Positions 23,565-38,500 of a stretch of 64,000 bases of DNA are shown here, piece by piece. The stretch's first letter is position 1, and every line of letters starts with the position of its first letter. Position numbers and translations under genes: made by a program. The notes under the pieces are model-generated. The model saw only the letters and a list, made by a program, of their open reading frames with translations, did no database searches and was not told the DNA's origin. The DNA lies in assembly GCA_036345935.2 (NCBI GenBank), contig JADWOT020000006.1:9956519-10020518 (forward strand), in the 5' to 3' direction. The stretch is from Taenia hydatigena (lineage: Eukaryota > Platyhelminthes > Cestoda > Cyclophyllidea > Taeniidae).

Positions 23565-26500
23565 CAGCACCGGCGTTCTTCATGTCAACAGTGAATTCAG
23601 CTGGCTGTCCAGTTATGCCATGGCTGAGGCCAGGTCCGTATGCCGTAACGTTACCGCTGGCAGCATTATCCACGAAGAACTTGAAGGGACTGCCCTTCAA
23701 TGGCATGCGAAGGTCAGAGCCACTGGCCACCGTGGTCACGTGTAGCTCGTGCATTCCACGCTCCATGGGATGATACTTGACTGTCAACATACCATCCTTA
23801 TCCTCCTTAGTCTCCACTTGATCATTCACACCTGAAGGTCTCACGACGACAGCTGAAGGAAAACAGTATTAGGCAAAGTAAGCTTTTTCACTCTTTTTTC
23901 CAGAGATAAAATACTATATCAATTTTTAACCGACTAGAATTTGATTTTATGTTGAATACTTGGAGTGTGAAATTTTATTCATGCAAGACTCAGATTTGGG
24001 CAAGTAATTATACCCTGAAGTGAATGATCATCTTTTCCTGACACGACCAAGCGAAAATCGACAGGAGTATAATGGGCTTCAATGGGGGCCTAAAATGGGA
24101 ACGAAGGATATAGGTTTAACAAATGAATTCATGAAAATAGGTGAGTATGCTAAAATGCTATGGCACGAACCGTTGGCACCTCAAGTTCCTCTGCTGGAAC
24201 GGCCTACAACGAAAAAGAAGCACAAGTTGGATGAGTTGGAAAATTGGAACATAGCTAAATTGTCCAAGGAGAGATAGGACTCACTTCTTGGGTGTATTTT
24301 CCGTTGGGAATGAGCTGACCACCGTATCGCAGTTCCACCAGCACCGGACCGGTCTCCTTGGGAAGAAAGTAGGCCGTCGAGGTGCCATCATCGTTGGCCT
24401 CCACCTCCACGGGCAAGTCGACAGACCTTCCGCCAGATACCTGCGTGGCGCGACACATGAGGTTGCCTGGACCAGCTTTGCTTGTATCCACGGTCACGCT
24501 CGCCTCATCTCCCACGGCAATGCGTGGCTTAACATCGCCTATTGGGGCCAAATTGGCAAATATCTTCTGTTAAACTCATTTTGAAGAGAACAATGACAAA
24601 TTTCCCTATTTTTAAGAAGCTTCATGAAGGGAGCACATCAAAGCTATCCAAACGTGTTGGCATTCTATACTCCATGAACACAGGTAAACATTTCGAAGCA
24701 GCATTGGTTTTTAAAGCCTTGACCATATTTTATGACTTGTTGCCATTAGCAATAAGTGAGCAATAAGTTCTCAATCCAAAATTTAGGATGTTAAAACATT
24801 CACTGAAGCCAGGTTCAAAAAATACTAGGTTGTATCTGTCCCATTGCCTTGAGCCAACCACTTACGACTACCGCACCCAGCATCGTAATAAAAATTCGAA
24901 AATAAATGTTACACTAGTTAAAGGCACCTCAGAAGATTGGACCAGTGCCAACGGAGCAGGGCACTGAAATGAACTAAGTTTCATGAAATGTTTAATACCT
25001 TTATTAGCGATACTAAAGAGGGGCAAAGGTAAAGTGAGAAAGGTGGAGAGCCTTCTCCACTATTAAAGTGTTGCAATGACTAGAAAACTACTTTGCGTTT
25101 TTTGCAAGAGATCCTGCTAATAACCCCCAAGTTGTAGAGTAAAACTAGGAAGGGCATGAGATTAGGCAGCTGTAGTGAATAAAATAACGGCTTATGGCAA
25201 TCTACACGCATTCAGTCAAAATATGAACTAGGTGGTTCAATACCATGGATGGATTCTTTGCGCACTAAGCAACGCCAAAATGCACAAAGAATCCACCCAA
25301 AACAACACACCCCACCATTTCTATTGAGAGCTTGACTCAAGCACGGTTGATGTGACAAACACTTGAAACTTGGTCACACCGTAAACATGCACAGTCAAGG
25401 ATGAGTAGCTTGAATAGCTCACTGCACTAACCAATGTCTTGAAAGGAATGTGTAATACAATTCAGAAACGTAATTATCTGACAACCAAGTAAACGGCGCA
25501 TTCAGGTGAAGAAATTCAATTAAATACTTACTTTGTGAACTGAGGCTAAAGCTAATCAAGTAATATAATTTTGAATAGAGAATTTGGCACCCAGACCTAC
25601 ACAGCATCCTTGCAAATCTGGAACTCTTGACTGTAAACTATTAGAAACGGTGAACCAGACGGTGTTAATTAAAATAAAAGGTATTTTTAAGTGGTTAGTT
25701 CCTCAAAATTTTATTGCCATTATTCTGGAGTGTCTATCTAGTTCTGTTTTTTAATTAAGATTGTGCTCATCATAATTGACTCCACACTCCATCACAGACC
25801 CAGTGTACGCATTAATAGGAAAGCTGGGGACTATCAAATGCTCCGACCTCCTTTTGATGATGTTCATTCAAACAAAACAGACTCTTAACAAAAAGCGGTT
25901 TATAAGTGATTTGAGAATAATTTTGGGTACTTCAACGGCTTGCTTATCGGGGGGGGGGGGGGGGAGTAATATTAAGCTACCCAGACCCCCCAACGTAACT
26001 TGTTTAAAAGCGCACAAAAAAGCCTACCCAATAGCAACAGCTGAGGCTTTCTACTCAAGACAACGAATGGCCAATGAAGTTCAAAGAAAGTTGAATTTGG
26101 ATCAAAGGTCTGAAACGCAGTTATCTCGCATTTCCTTTCACACATGAAAACTACACGGTCTACATTCGTGTCGTCAGGTTCAGAAGAACGTAAATTTAAC
26201 AAAAAAGAAACCTAAATACTATTGAAGTAGCGATTGATCTAGTGAGATATCATAGCAGAATAGCCTCGCTACTATAAAATGCTGCTAAACCAATCTGGGT
26301 ATAGAGGAATTGTTATTGCTGAGTGAGAGGTTAGGCAGCTCACCCTTGATTTCGCAGAGTTCAGCTCGGCCCACGCGCAAGGATTCAAAGACGAAGGGAC
26401 TTTCGGGAATCTCGGTGCCGGCGTACATAACATGGATTTTGTGCTCACCCACGATGAAGGGTTCGTAGGTGCAAGCCAAGAGGCCCGAGTCGGAGCCTGA

Positions 26501-29500
26501 GGTAATTTCGCTGGACTGAGGCATACGCTTTTGCATGGGCGCTGTATTCACCTGCTCCAACTCCTCTTGAGTGATTGGAATCACACTAATCGGCAGGCTG
26601 TGCCCCACAGGATCCTACAAAACCATATAACGATCTTGGTCGTAACTAATTCCTTCTCCTACTTCTTCCCTTCTAAAGGACCTATACTAAAGAATAACTT
26701 TGGTAATTGGTAGTATCACACTTTCCAACATAGTTTGAAGGTGCAATCAAATAACTTCGGCATGTTTTTTCTAAGTTGAACAGTTCCTATCATTATGAGT
26801 GATAGAAAAAGCATCGAATTCGCTCCAAAATCATTGTCCTAATTTTTCAAGGCAACAAATACTTTATGTCTGTCCACATTACTTTGTGGTGCGCTCTACA
26901 GAAACAAGTTGTCTACTGTCACGATAGTTTATGGGTTCTGTATAAAACAGGGTGAACTCTGCTCACAGCCTCCATTCAGTCAGAAACACCTCCTTGGTCC
27001 AAAATTTAACAAACATACCGTTGATGTCTTGAAATGGATTTTATTCTTCGCATGAATCTTACGTAAGCCCCCACGTTAATGCTTGAGTTGATTTTATCTA
27101 ACATGAAGTCTTATGAGTATCAAAGAGATTCGCAAGATACACACAGGCAAAGACCGATGTGATTCCCAAAGAGGATACATTTTAAGGTTCCATTTTACGT
27201 TGAGGAGTTCTTTGTGTAATCCTGTTCGCACCAGAGTCGTATGCATTTCGTAAGTGTAATAAAAAGAGATCAAATGAAATGAAGCTTTAAAAAACGATGA
27301 TGAGGGACGAACCATGACATCGAGTTTGATATCGCCAAGACCAGCTTCGGTGGCGTCGACTGTGAAGGTGGAGGGCATGCTAGCCTGCACGGGGCCACGG
27401 ATGCCGGCACCGGCAAGGCGCACCTTCTCGGGCTCCGTAGTGGGTCGAACGGGAATAGTGAAGGGCGAACCGATGATTGGTTTTCCTTCACATGTCACCT
27501 CCACTTTGCAAGGCCCCACTGCCTGAGGCACATACGTACACTCGTATAGGCCTGGCTGGCCTGCAACCGGATTTACCGCCGCTGGAACTGGCTCCGCTCC
27601 TGGTGTTGGGGTGAATGTCGCCTAGACAATGATAGGAGAGGCACAGAGAAAGGAAAAGGGTGATTTAGCATCACTAGTGGCAGAAATTTACTGTCTTGCC
27701 TCCAATGAATTTTCCCCACTTTGCTGCCATACATACAGACCTAGCTGGGACAATCACTAAAGATTTATGAAAAATAATATCAGAAGCGTCGTTTGGGGAA
27801 AGCGCCGCCATTAGCCCTTCCACAAACACATCAACTTTAATCAAGACCCAATGAACCTGATCTGATTTATTTTGACTGCTGACGTTTTTGTTCTATTAAA
27901 TATATCTGACTTTTAAAATCCCAAAACATCGAGTGATTAAGCAATGAAACCGCGCACACTGCTGAGAGCTTGTAAATACACATCCAAGTACCCATCTGCA
28001 TCGCCCCGAGATGATACATGTTGGTACATGTGCGTGTACATCATGCATTAAGATCATTTTCAACGCCACATAAGACACGTCATAACTGAGCTCTGATTCA
28101 TTTGACACCGAATTATTTTCTTCTTCTCACTGAAAATCTAGATGCAATTTTCGCCGCGAGTTTTCTTTTGCCAAAAACGATGCGATGTTGAAACATTTCT
28201 GCTTAATTGGCCAAAAATTGAAGAGCCTAGGCAGGTATTCTTATTAGTAACGAGAAGCGCCACACATTTAGGGAGTCCATAAAGTGCGCTATTGCAAAAA
28301 TTTCACGTGTGATTGCACCGAAAGGTTCAGCAAACAAAGCGTTTGCCTTTACGCATTAATAAATAACACACTAACCACCCTTTTTGCTAGCCTCTTTAGA
28401 GTTTTCCATGAATATATCCGACGGTCCCAAGTGTGGCTAACAAAGACAACTACAGCCTCATTTCGAGACCAATTGCACAAAATTTTGGCACAGTTGCGCT
28501 TAAAGCAAATTCAAGCATACCTCGATCGGAGCATTGCCAGCGAGACTTGTGTCAGCAACGAACGTCGCCGGAACGGAGGCGCGAACTTTGTTCGGTTCCA
28601 GTCCATGGCCGTAGCAACGCACCTTACTGACATCCGCATTGCCTTGAATTCTCACATGAAACGGGCTCACTGCATTTGAAAGAAGCACGACAACAAATTG
28701 TAGAGATTCAAATGAAATGCTGCCGTAAATAAACGTCGTCTCCCAATTTGGCGGAGGATGTGTGGTTTGATGTTTAACTCTCGGTTTTGATGGAGGATCA
28801 CCTTCTGTCTTGACCATTACACTTTCGCGGGGTAAGCTGGTCTCTGGGCCATGCCAGTGACCCTAGGCCCTGGTGCATGTTTAATAATATATGTTCTGCT
28901 CTAGTATTATGCCTTCTATGGCTGGAGGCCTGTAAGGAGCAGGCTTAACAGTGTAGGTAGATGCATGGTAATGAGATCGGGTAATGGAGCAGAATGGCAA
29001 GTCAAGGCACTGAATTAATGAAGGGGGCAGACGGTGGAAGAGGCCTATGATGTGTGCTGCATTTGGCAGGACCTGTGAGTCCGTATGCACGTACGCAACG
29101 CCAGCACGCGCACCCACTCACTCATTTACGGGCAGGGAATGTGACGTCGTGATTCACTGAGACCCGAAATCGACCCACTATTGCGTGCAGCATTTAATTC
29201 ATCTGTGTGGAACGAACTCGCTCCTGTGTCTGCACACGCCCGGGGAGGCTGGTACACTCATGAGAGCGCACACGCAGACTTCATTATCAATGCAACACAT
29301 ATCTCAGTCTGAAAGAAGCAGCATGCTCAAAGCATAAGCAGAGCCACCGCTCTGCTCAGAACCAATTCCTAAAAAATGATTTAAAACTTTTCTAGCCATG
29401 AGCACGTTTAAAAGAAGGTAATTTCAACAGCTCCCAATCAGCTTGGTTAAAGTAGTCGGAATAGCCCGTACGTTAGTACTGTGTGGTGATTTGCAGTTAG

Positions 29501-32500
29501 TTAGTTAATTTGATGATTTCCTTTCCACATAGGTTCCAAAACGCATGAGAAACTTTTTGTACACTACCACATAGTTGTTTTTTTTTAGCGGTTTGAAGTC
29601 GCTTCTAACCCAAGTTAAATGCCATAAAGCCATAAGATCCATTTTATCTTGGTAACCTCTGCGCTGTTAGCATTTGCAAATAGATTGAGACCTTGGAACT
29701 GCTTTTAAATATAGGATTTTAATGTCGAGTTTAACATTTGATCCATCGCCCAGAATCCTTTTTAATGCTGTAATTAATGCGCCTGCCGACAAATGATTTA
29801 AATTATTAATTTCCAGGCCATCTAAGCTCGACATCACACTAACGAACGGTAGCTTCTATAAGGACAACCCCTTCATTAAAAAAGAACTTACTCGGGATTT
29901 CAACACCACCGAATTTCAGATGAATGTCATGAGTACCCGCCATAGTAGGGGTGTACTCTACGGTACAGGTGCCGTCCTTGTTGTCAATGCAATTAATTGC
30001 AGCGTCAGCAGGACCCTCGATTGAGAGCCCGAGGCCTCCTTTTCCAGCACCGCTCATGTCAACAGTGAATTCAGTCTTCAGATTGGGCATCAGATGGGGA
30101 CCTGAGGGCTCCAAACCGGGACCGTACGCCCGAACCCGTGACGCATCGAATCCTGCTGAGACGTCTACCTCAAAGGGACTGCCAGGGATCTGCACACCTC
30201 CGTAGGTGACCTCAATTTTGTGAGGTCCTTTGGGGGTTTAGAGAGGTTCATGTGAGCGGTTTAGGAGATTGTACGCAAAAATAGAATGCTCTTATATTAG
30301 TTGCATACATGCAAAGCTCTGATATTCAAGAACTGAAGAAAATGCAAGCTCGATTAATGGGCAAATGATATGCGTATGTTTACCCTCCATGGCGGTAGAG
30401 TATGTTACTAGGTAAGTTCCGTCGTGTCGGTTGACAACATTCGAGGCTGAACGTCTTCCATCAGGATCCTTGATGATAGCCAAGACGGGCTCCTGTCCAA
30501 CTGTATCAATTTCCTTTGCGTCAACGATGAACTTTAATAGACAGTCTTTGAAAACACCTAAAAAGGCAAGCAAAATTAGTAAGACACGATAAGAATAGGA
30601 TCGCATGCAAGATCCAATGCCGACGAAACGCATTTTGCAAATCATGCAGAGCAGCTCGACATGCCACACCACAAAGACGAACCATTCGGCTGCAAACCAG
30701 GTCCATAGGCCTTGATTTTATCAACGTTAAGATCCATCTTTCCAACAGGATACGCCTGAACCATGAAAGGACTGCCTTGAATATGCTTCTTCCCATTGTG
30801 GAGCACATTAATGGTGTAGACGCCCGGAACCGGGGGCACATAAGTGACTCCACATGTCTGGTTCCCGTTGTCTGTGCAGTTCACCGTGGGCTGCTGAGGA
30901 CCTTCAATAATGACGCTAAGAGGACTAGGTGTGGATTTAGAACTGTCGACCGTAAATTCTGCAGGTATGGTAGCCATAGCCTTCTCAAGTCCAGGTCCGA
31001 AGGCCGTAACTTTGCCAGCGGGTTCTTCGGAACCTGACTGCGGCCACCTGCTGCTTTGAACAACCACCTCCTGTTAATGAAACACGATGTTGATGTTGTT
31101 AACCTGTTCAATTAATGAACTATTTCATGCAGTGAGAATGCTGCAACTAGGAGGCTAATGCACGAAAATCAGGTTCAGCATGCCCCTCCCCACTGACTAT
31201 CGTGCATGCTGAGTACCTTTTCTTGTGGTAAAACAGGTGGCCGTGGTGTTCTATATTCTCCAGGTCCAGCAAGGAGCGGATCTCTTTGATAAGTTCCTTT
31301 CTGTGGATTAGGCTGCATGGATCGAGCAACGTCTACCGGTTGAGAAACTTGTTTAGGTACTTGGTCTGATCCAATTGCCTGACCACCTGGTCCAGCGAGT
31401 TGTGCTTCAGGCGGTATCTTTTGCTCGCCGGGTCTTAGTGGCTGTCTGGCCGACTGACCCACCGTTGGTGCCATTATTTGGGCAACAGGTGTCTCTTCAC
31501 CTGACCTCTGCTTATGGACATCAGAGGACTGATTCGGTCGCGTTTGCTGGGGTGCTTCCATTTGAATTGGCACAATTGTAGCTCCCACGTTTTCGTTAGG
31601 CCTGGCTATTTTCGGCTGAATCGGTGCCTGCAGTGGGCCTGTAGCATTAGAGCGCTTCACGGGCGTCAATATTTGAGGTGACACAATCTGCATGGGGGCG
31701 ATGGCACCCGTGTGCAGTGGGATGGGTTCTTTAAAAACACCCGACTTCAACAAGGCGGCGTTATGAGCAGCAACCAGGGGCACGAGTGGCTGACCTGGGA
31801 CTATAGGTAGTGAGCTGACAGTTGCCGGTTGACTTCCTTTCGGCGGTACTTTTTGAGAGGCAGGAACTGCCTCCACACTGAGGGGGCCAGCGATGGGGTA
31901 TTTATTCCAAGCAACTTGAACTGTATATTCACCGGGTTGTGGTAATGTGTAGGCAACATCAAAACCATAAGTAGCTTTCTTAACTGATGTTGGAATAGTT
32001 TTCGGCGAATCTTTCGGCTTGATGATTACAGTTGGGATTTCACCAGCCGGAGTAGTGTCGGGTGTTTCAATTTTGAACTGTTGTAGCTCATTAACTATAA
32101 CTTCTGAATGTGGAGAGGCGATGAAGTAACAATAGTTATTTATGAATAAATTAACTGACGGCTATTAATAATACTACGGTAAAACTTACTGCTATCTAGA
32201 CCAGTAACCTTCACTTTTGAAGTGTCGAAAGCTGGATTAACAGGCACAACGTATGGACTCTGAGCAATTTGGCTGCCGGCCACAAGCACTGAAATGCCAA
32301 GAGCTGTCGAATTTTCCGGAGGGGTGTATTCGATTCGGTATGTTCCATCTTGATTATCAACGACTCTTGGAATGATTGGAACACCACCTTCTTCCGTGAT
32401 ATGAAAAACTGTCTCCGAGATAACACTTTTCCTGTTGGAGGGCTGAGGGATGTTAGTGAGGTCCATGGTGAAATAGGTAGGCGTTTTGACTTTTGCAGAT

Positions 32501-35500
32501 TCTAGCCCAGGTCCAAACAGTTTAATTCCGCCAACAACAGCATCGAGACCAACTGGAACCTGTAGAAAAATAATGGCAACGATTATTGTCATTTTTTGCA
32601 TTTCACTGATACCTACCCGAGTTCCAGACTGCTTAAGACATTTGCCGTCAATAGCCATGTGGACAGTAATGATGCCAATGTTTTTTGGCGTGTACTTGAC
32701 GTTGAATTTACCAGCAGAACTTTCGACTACTTCGATTTGAACAATTTCGCCGAGAGAGTCGCGGCATTCCACAAAGAGCAGATCTTTTAGTAATAGTTTC
32801 TTCTTCTGGACGATTTGTGTGACGGAAGACATCACATTTGTAAGGTCGATGGTAAAATCAGTTGGCACACCCTTTATAACGTCACCAGGCGTTTGACTTA
32901 TGCCCTTTCCAAATACATTTATCTAAAATAACAGGAAGCAAAGATTGGAAGGAAGTCATTAAAATTTAGTTAAAAATGGTTTGCGTGTGTATTTTAATGT
33001 TTCAACTTGACAGTTTTTAAGTTAATCCGTTGCTCAAACTCATAATCAAGACTAAAATGCAACCGATCTGAGGAAAATCACTCTCCAAATACGATCAATT
33101 TTTCCTGAAACTGGCACAAAATTGATTGACTCGAACTTTACTGAAGTATAGCGTAAACAAATTAAAAATAATAGTAGCGCTGTAAATGTTTGTTCGTGTG
33201 GGCCAGTACCTAAGGAGAAAAATAAGGGCGAAAACACCTACTCGGTTCACGTCAATGTCGGAGGGAACATCGACCGTTGCCATGAAGGGAGATCCTTGAA
33301 TATCCTCATCATCGCAGGTCACATGAATCGCATACTCGCCAGGAAGGTCTACTTCATAGGAGACTTCGGCCGAAGTGTCGCCATTGTCTACACACTTTAT
33401 GGTTGCTGAACTTGGTCCCTCAATCAGAAAACCTACAGTGACAATTAAGCCATAGCATCAACGAATTAACCGTAACACAAAGTCATCGGGAATTTGCGCA
33501 ATATATATGCGAATGCACAGAAAATACAAAGAATCATGTATTTCTTCCATTTTAAACCCAATGCTGTGATCTCCTGGGTTTTAAAAGAATTGAAAGATAA
33601 TGAACAAATGTTGCAATAGAGGAAAGAGCACAGACAATTCGACAATGCTATGCATACCAAGTGCTCCCAGTTCGTCATTGGATACGACCGTAAACAGATT
33701 TGGTGTTTTTACAATTCCTTTTGATAAACCAGGACCAAAGGCACGAACCTTCGACTGCTTATACGGCCCCACAATGATCTAGAGATTGTAAATTCAAAAC
33801 TTAAAACTTGAGCACCTCATTTTACCATTAGTGGATTGGGCTACACAAATTTTACCTTAAAAGGCGAGCACCGAATGTGTTCACCTCCATACTGAACAAT
33901 GAGTGTATATTGCCCAGGGCGCTGCGGTACGTACGAGCAAGTGTACAAGTGTTCAGACACTTTCACAATCTTGACAGGCTCAATTTGGCCATCTACAGAG
34001 AACAATTACAATATCATATACATTCGCTGAAAAAGTATGTGAATTCAGGTGCAAAAAATTAGAAATCACCAGGGCGCTTGAGGTCTACAAACAACTCCGC
34101 GGGTCCGCCAGCGCGTTCAGTGTGCACTTGAAAGACGGCCACATCATTAACACGAATACCTCTTTCTTGCACACCCCGACCAGTGGCGTAGACCAGACCT
34201 GGATTGCATGCTTTGAAAAAGTGCAAGAAAGAGTCATTATAAACTCAAACTGTAATGTTTACACATTCATAACCTCTAGCATTCCCAATTTAATTTGTGG
34301 TTGACGCATGCAGATCACCTGCGCTGCCTGCGGGTGCATCGGATGGGGGTCTTGTAGCCTGTGGCCCAACGATCTCTGGTTGGAAAGGCGCTCGACCTGG
34401 AGGAGCTGTTCCCTCAGCAGGACTAAACTTTGCAGTCGCCGAGCCCGCCTGTGGCCCCGGAGCCTGGCTTGGCGGCATTGCGGGGACTGAAGGCAATTTG
34501 AATCCGGGGCCACAAGGCTTGGACTCCTCTACGGCTGGTCGTTGAGCCTTTAACATTTCAGCTGTCTGAAGGTTCGCTAATGCCATCGCTACATTACCAG
34601 TGAAAAGAAGTCGTCTAAACGTAACCATATCGAGATTTTTTCATGCTTACTGAAGCAACCATGCATTTATGCGGCCGTAGCAGCAACATCAACATTGTAA
34701 AATAATTTGCTCGATGATGGCAAAACGTAGAGGTAAATAGTTTGATTTCCAATGAAATTACCACAACTCTGATGGAATTTATACTGATGGTGTATCCGGG
34801 CATTGCTTAAGAATGGAAAGGACATAACAAAGCGCCAATAAGCCATTTTCGTGCAATTGCAGCTTCAAAAACTTGCCTTTCGCAGATTCACCTGATAATA
34901 TTCATGCAGAATTAGACAAAGTAAATAAACTAGGAAACCAAATGGCATTTCTTCGGAATGCTAAACTTACGAGGTCCGACGTTGACAGGGAAGGGTGAGT
35001 TTGGTATGGGCTGACCAACAAACATGACTTCAACTTTGTGTGGACCCTCCATCTTTGGCGTGTATTCGATGAGAAAAGGACCATTCTCATCAGGATGGGT
35101 GATTCGTGGCTTAATCGTGTCCCTTCTACCATTTGGATCAATGACATCACAGGATATGAGACCAGCGCCAGCATCTGCAGCGAAAAACAAAAATAAATAG
35201 GAATGTTTAATGTGATATCATCATTATAGGTCTGAAAAAAAGTAGGAATACTTTTGGTGAAAGCGTTGAAGAAAGTTCTTCTACCGACGCAGTTGCCTCC
35301 GTTTTCCTCAATTCCAGGGCCGGAGACCGTAACCTTTCTCGGATCACCCGGTGCTCCCTCGACGTTGACAAGAAATGGAGAATTAGGAATTTCCTTTCCA
35401 GCGTACTTAATAATAATGCGATACGGTCCCTCATTTTTGGGCACGTAACTGCACGAGTAGGTGAGATTGCGGTCTTCGTTTTTGACGACTTCGCACTAAA

Positions 35501-38500
35501 ATAGTATGTCTTTGAAAATTAGGGAGTCAAAATTTAATTCAGGCATACGGAAAAAAAGTAATGGTAATCATACTACATACGCTACTTTAGAGGGAAAGTC
35601 CCAAACCAATTCTCTCAGACTGATGGTATGTTTATTGGAATGCTCATTTAAGATAAATTGTCCAAAATACCAAGAATAGATTTAAAGTCTTAACTGCATA
35701 AATACTTGCTCAAACACTTGGAGTAATCAGATTCAACTGAGAAGTCGGAATATGCATAAGTCAGGAGCGCAAATTCTCAGGCTAATTGAAGATTCATAAC
35801 GAATGACCTTTAAAATAATTATTGAGCTTCTTGGCTAGAGTTTGGTGGAAGAATCACTATCTTATGCTTTATTGTGATTTCAAGAAGAAGTAATTTTGCC
35901 ACATAAACAAACCAACCTTTCTTTGGTTATTGAGAATAACGAATTAAAATCAAAAGAACATGATAGGAAAGAAATCTTCTGATGCATTAAATTGGATTCA
36001 TCATGACTTATAATACTGCTGATTTAGCAACAACACTTACAGGGATCGTAGCACCACCAGCAGTGAGGATAATGACTTCGAGGTCAGCACGACCGGCAGC
36101 AAAGGTATCCACCGTAAAACGGGCGATAGAGTTGACGGTGTTTCCAGTCTCCTCAAGGCCTTAAAATCAAAGTAAGTGGCATAAATAGACGCTTAAAAAC
36201 CATTTTTATAACAAGAAGGAAAGAAGATATGAACTGTACTAAGCACTGACTCATAACTCTCCGGTTGGCCGGAGTACTGAAGTTACCAGAAGGCCTAGTT
36301 TTTTCTTTGTCTTAGTTATTAATATTATCCTAGCAGCAGCTATCATAACTTAATTTGATGATTAGACATTTTGAAGAGGCTTTATTTTGTCTGATAAATG
36401 TGGGCAACCGCCACATGGATGCAGTAACGGGTTTTCTTTAAGCCCAAAATTATTTGCTGCAATTCAAAATTGTATTGTATTCTTCCATTGGGAAGCAGGA
36501 GGTTCCTATGTGAGTACTGATATGCAATGATTAATTTGGACACAAAACTTTTGCCATCATGAAGCTACTAAAAATTATTCAAAGTAATGCAGACACTAAT
36601 TCAATTCTTTGCAAACGACGGAGGAATTCAAGAATAAAAACGGCTATAAGTGAGCAAATTAGTAATTAATTTGAATACTTGCCAGGACCGTATGCTCGAA
36701 CACGAGCAGGATTGATTTTAGGACGGAGTGGGGCACCTTCCTTCAGTTTGGCATTTGGAAATTGGCTAAGGTAGGTCATCATTGCCTTTTCATCCACTTT
36801 TGGGTCAATCATTTCTTCTGGACGGATAAGTAGAGGCACATCAAGCCACTCCTGAGCAGCAACCATGGCTTCAGTTGCATTTTGCAGCGGGTTTCTTGGG
36901 CTCCAAGTGTCCCAGTCTGGACACAGACCAGGAGCACATGCATCAACAAGCGCTCCAATCGCCACACCACTGTTCCAATCAGTTGTCAGATTCTTAACAG
37001 GGCGATCAGGCATTTTAGAGTTGGCCCAAGCAAGAATGCGTTGCTTGGGTGTGGGACCTTTGCCTTTCGGATCCTGAAAATAAAAGGTTAGTTCAGCCGT
37101 TGGAAAGATAAAAAGTGTGCCAAACACAATCAGTGGTGTTTCATTAAGTGCATCAGCTTACTTCTTCCTCTGGGGACTTGATTAGAAGAAATGATAAGTA
37201 AATACTATGTCATTGAAAATAAGCAAATAATCAAGCAATATATTACCTGAGGCAATTCTTCTTCACCTTCCCACATCGGCATGGAAATTGAATAATGCAG
37301 AATGAGAGTCCAAATGAGTCCAAGAATAAGTTTCAACCGGGAATCGACGATATCAGTACTATCTATTACGCACAGACTTGAAACAAAAAAATACAGCAGT
37401 TACCAATATTGACCAATTTCAAGCCCTCATCATCTTCTAGAAACTTGAGAACCATAGTCACATTTTCCAATTTTTGCGTCCGGAATGTAGGCCTTTTATT
37501 CACATGGGCAAATTTTTTCCCAGATAATACTTCGACCAAACGTATAAGCTTAATACCATCAGAAAAGTCCGTCTGTATATCATCGACCGACGTTTTGGCT
37601 TGCTTTAGGTGTTCATTAGCCCAACGTGTAAATGTATTCTTTTGAAAGATTTTCCACTGAGCATCCTCCGCGAGATCGCGCTCCGCTTGCGGCATCTCTT
37701 CTTCTTCATCTGAGCCAACATATCCTTCCTCGTACTCTTTTCCGCGCTGGTTAATTTCGGCGATTCTAATTGGGTGTAGCAAGGTTAATGTTAAGCTTGA
37801 GTTCAATTAATTAATGTCGGGAGCCGTATAAACAAATGTCAAGGACACAATTTATTTAATTAATAAGCAAGGTTGCAAAAATTTTAGGACTATTACAAAC
37901 AACATCATTTTAAAAGTAATTGCGTAATATTGTAAACATTATTGTGGTCACTATCTACTTTTACCTGATTGAATAACACCTATTCTTGTAATGAACAAAA
38001 ATTAATGCGACTACCCAACGCTTTACGAATAGCAGCTCTTTCTGCTACTTTTAAAGTAGGATTTGGACTTGCAAACAGGTGGCTTTGTAAATACTTGCAC
38101 GATTTTGCTAAAGTTAAATGAATTTCTAACCAGATGGTTCTTTAGTTAAAAGCAACGAGTAAATATAAGTACAGTTTTAAGTCCATCAGTGCCGTAATTT
38201 AGCTATCTGCTGCACTCTAAAAGGAACCCACTTTTATTTATTGTTGAGGTAGATCATTTTATTTCACGTTGGTATATGCAGAACATACTTCAACTTAATA
38301 AGTAGCTTTCAAGGAATATTTGCTAACGAGAACACCTTTGCGAAGCATCGCCCATTCGTCACTTTACTCTTGAGCATGCCCTTTTCGCACGAGCAATGAA
38401 TTAGTTTGCCAATCATGGGGTTAAAGTGTTTCCATAAGACAAACTTCCCTTCCCTCTGCGTACGCTTGGCACTGCATAAATATTGTGACGCTCGCCGCAC

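Larger units (their letters stand above)
23565..31019 (-). other. FLN: filamin mid-rod repeats
   Basis: Exons 30683-31070, 30384-30557, 29892-30227, 28521-28669, 27313-27621, 26344-26614, 24285-24538, 24014-24089 and 23565-23852. Repeats start with the typical AFGPGLE / AYGPGLQ / CYGHGLEP signature and end in [32 protein letters not shown] and IPESPFVF. The small exon 24014-24089 (76 nt) is needed to bring the frame from phase 0 to phase 1. The 26344-26614 repeat carries a long Gln/Met-rich loop. The donors at 30682 and 27312 are the non-consensus GTTCGT. Confidence 0.85.

Noticed and set aside
24020..24277. 85-codon plus frame
   Set aside because: Antisense to the small filamin exon 24014-24089, which is required for filamin phase.
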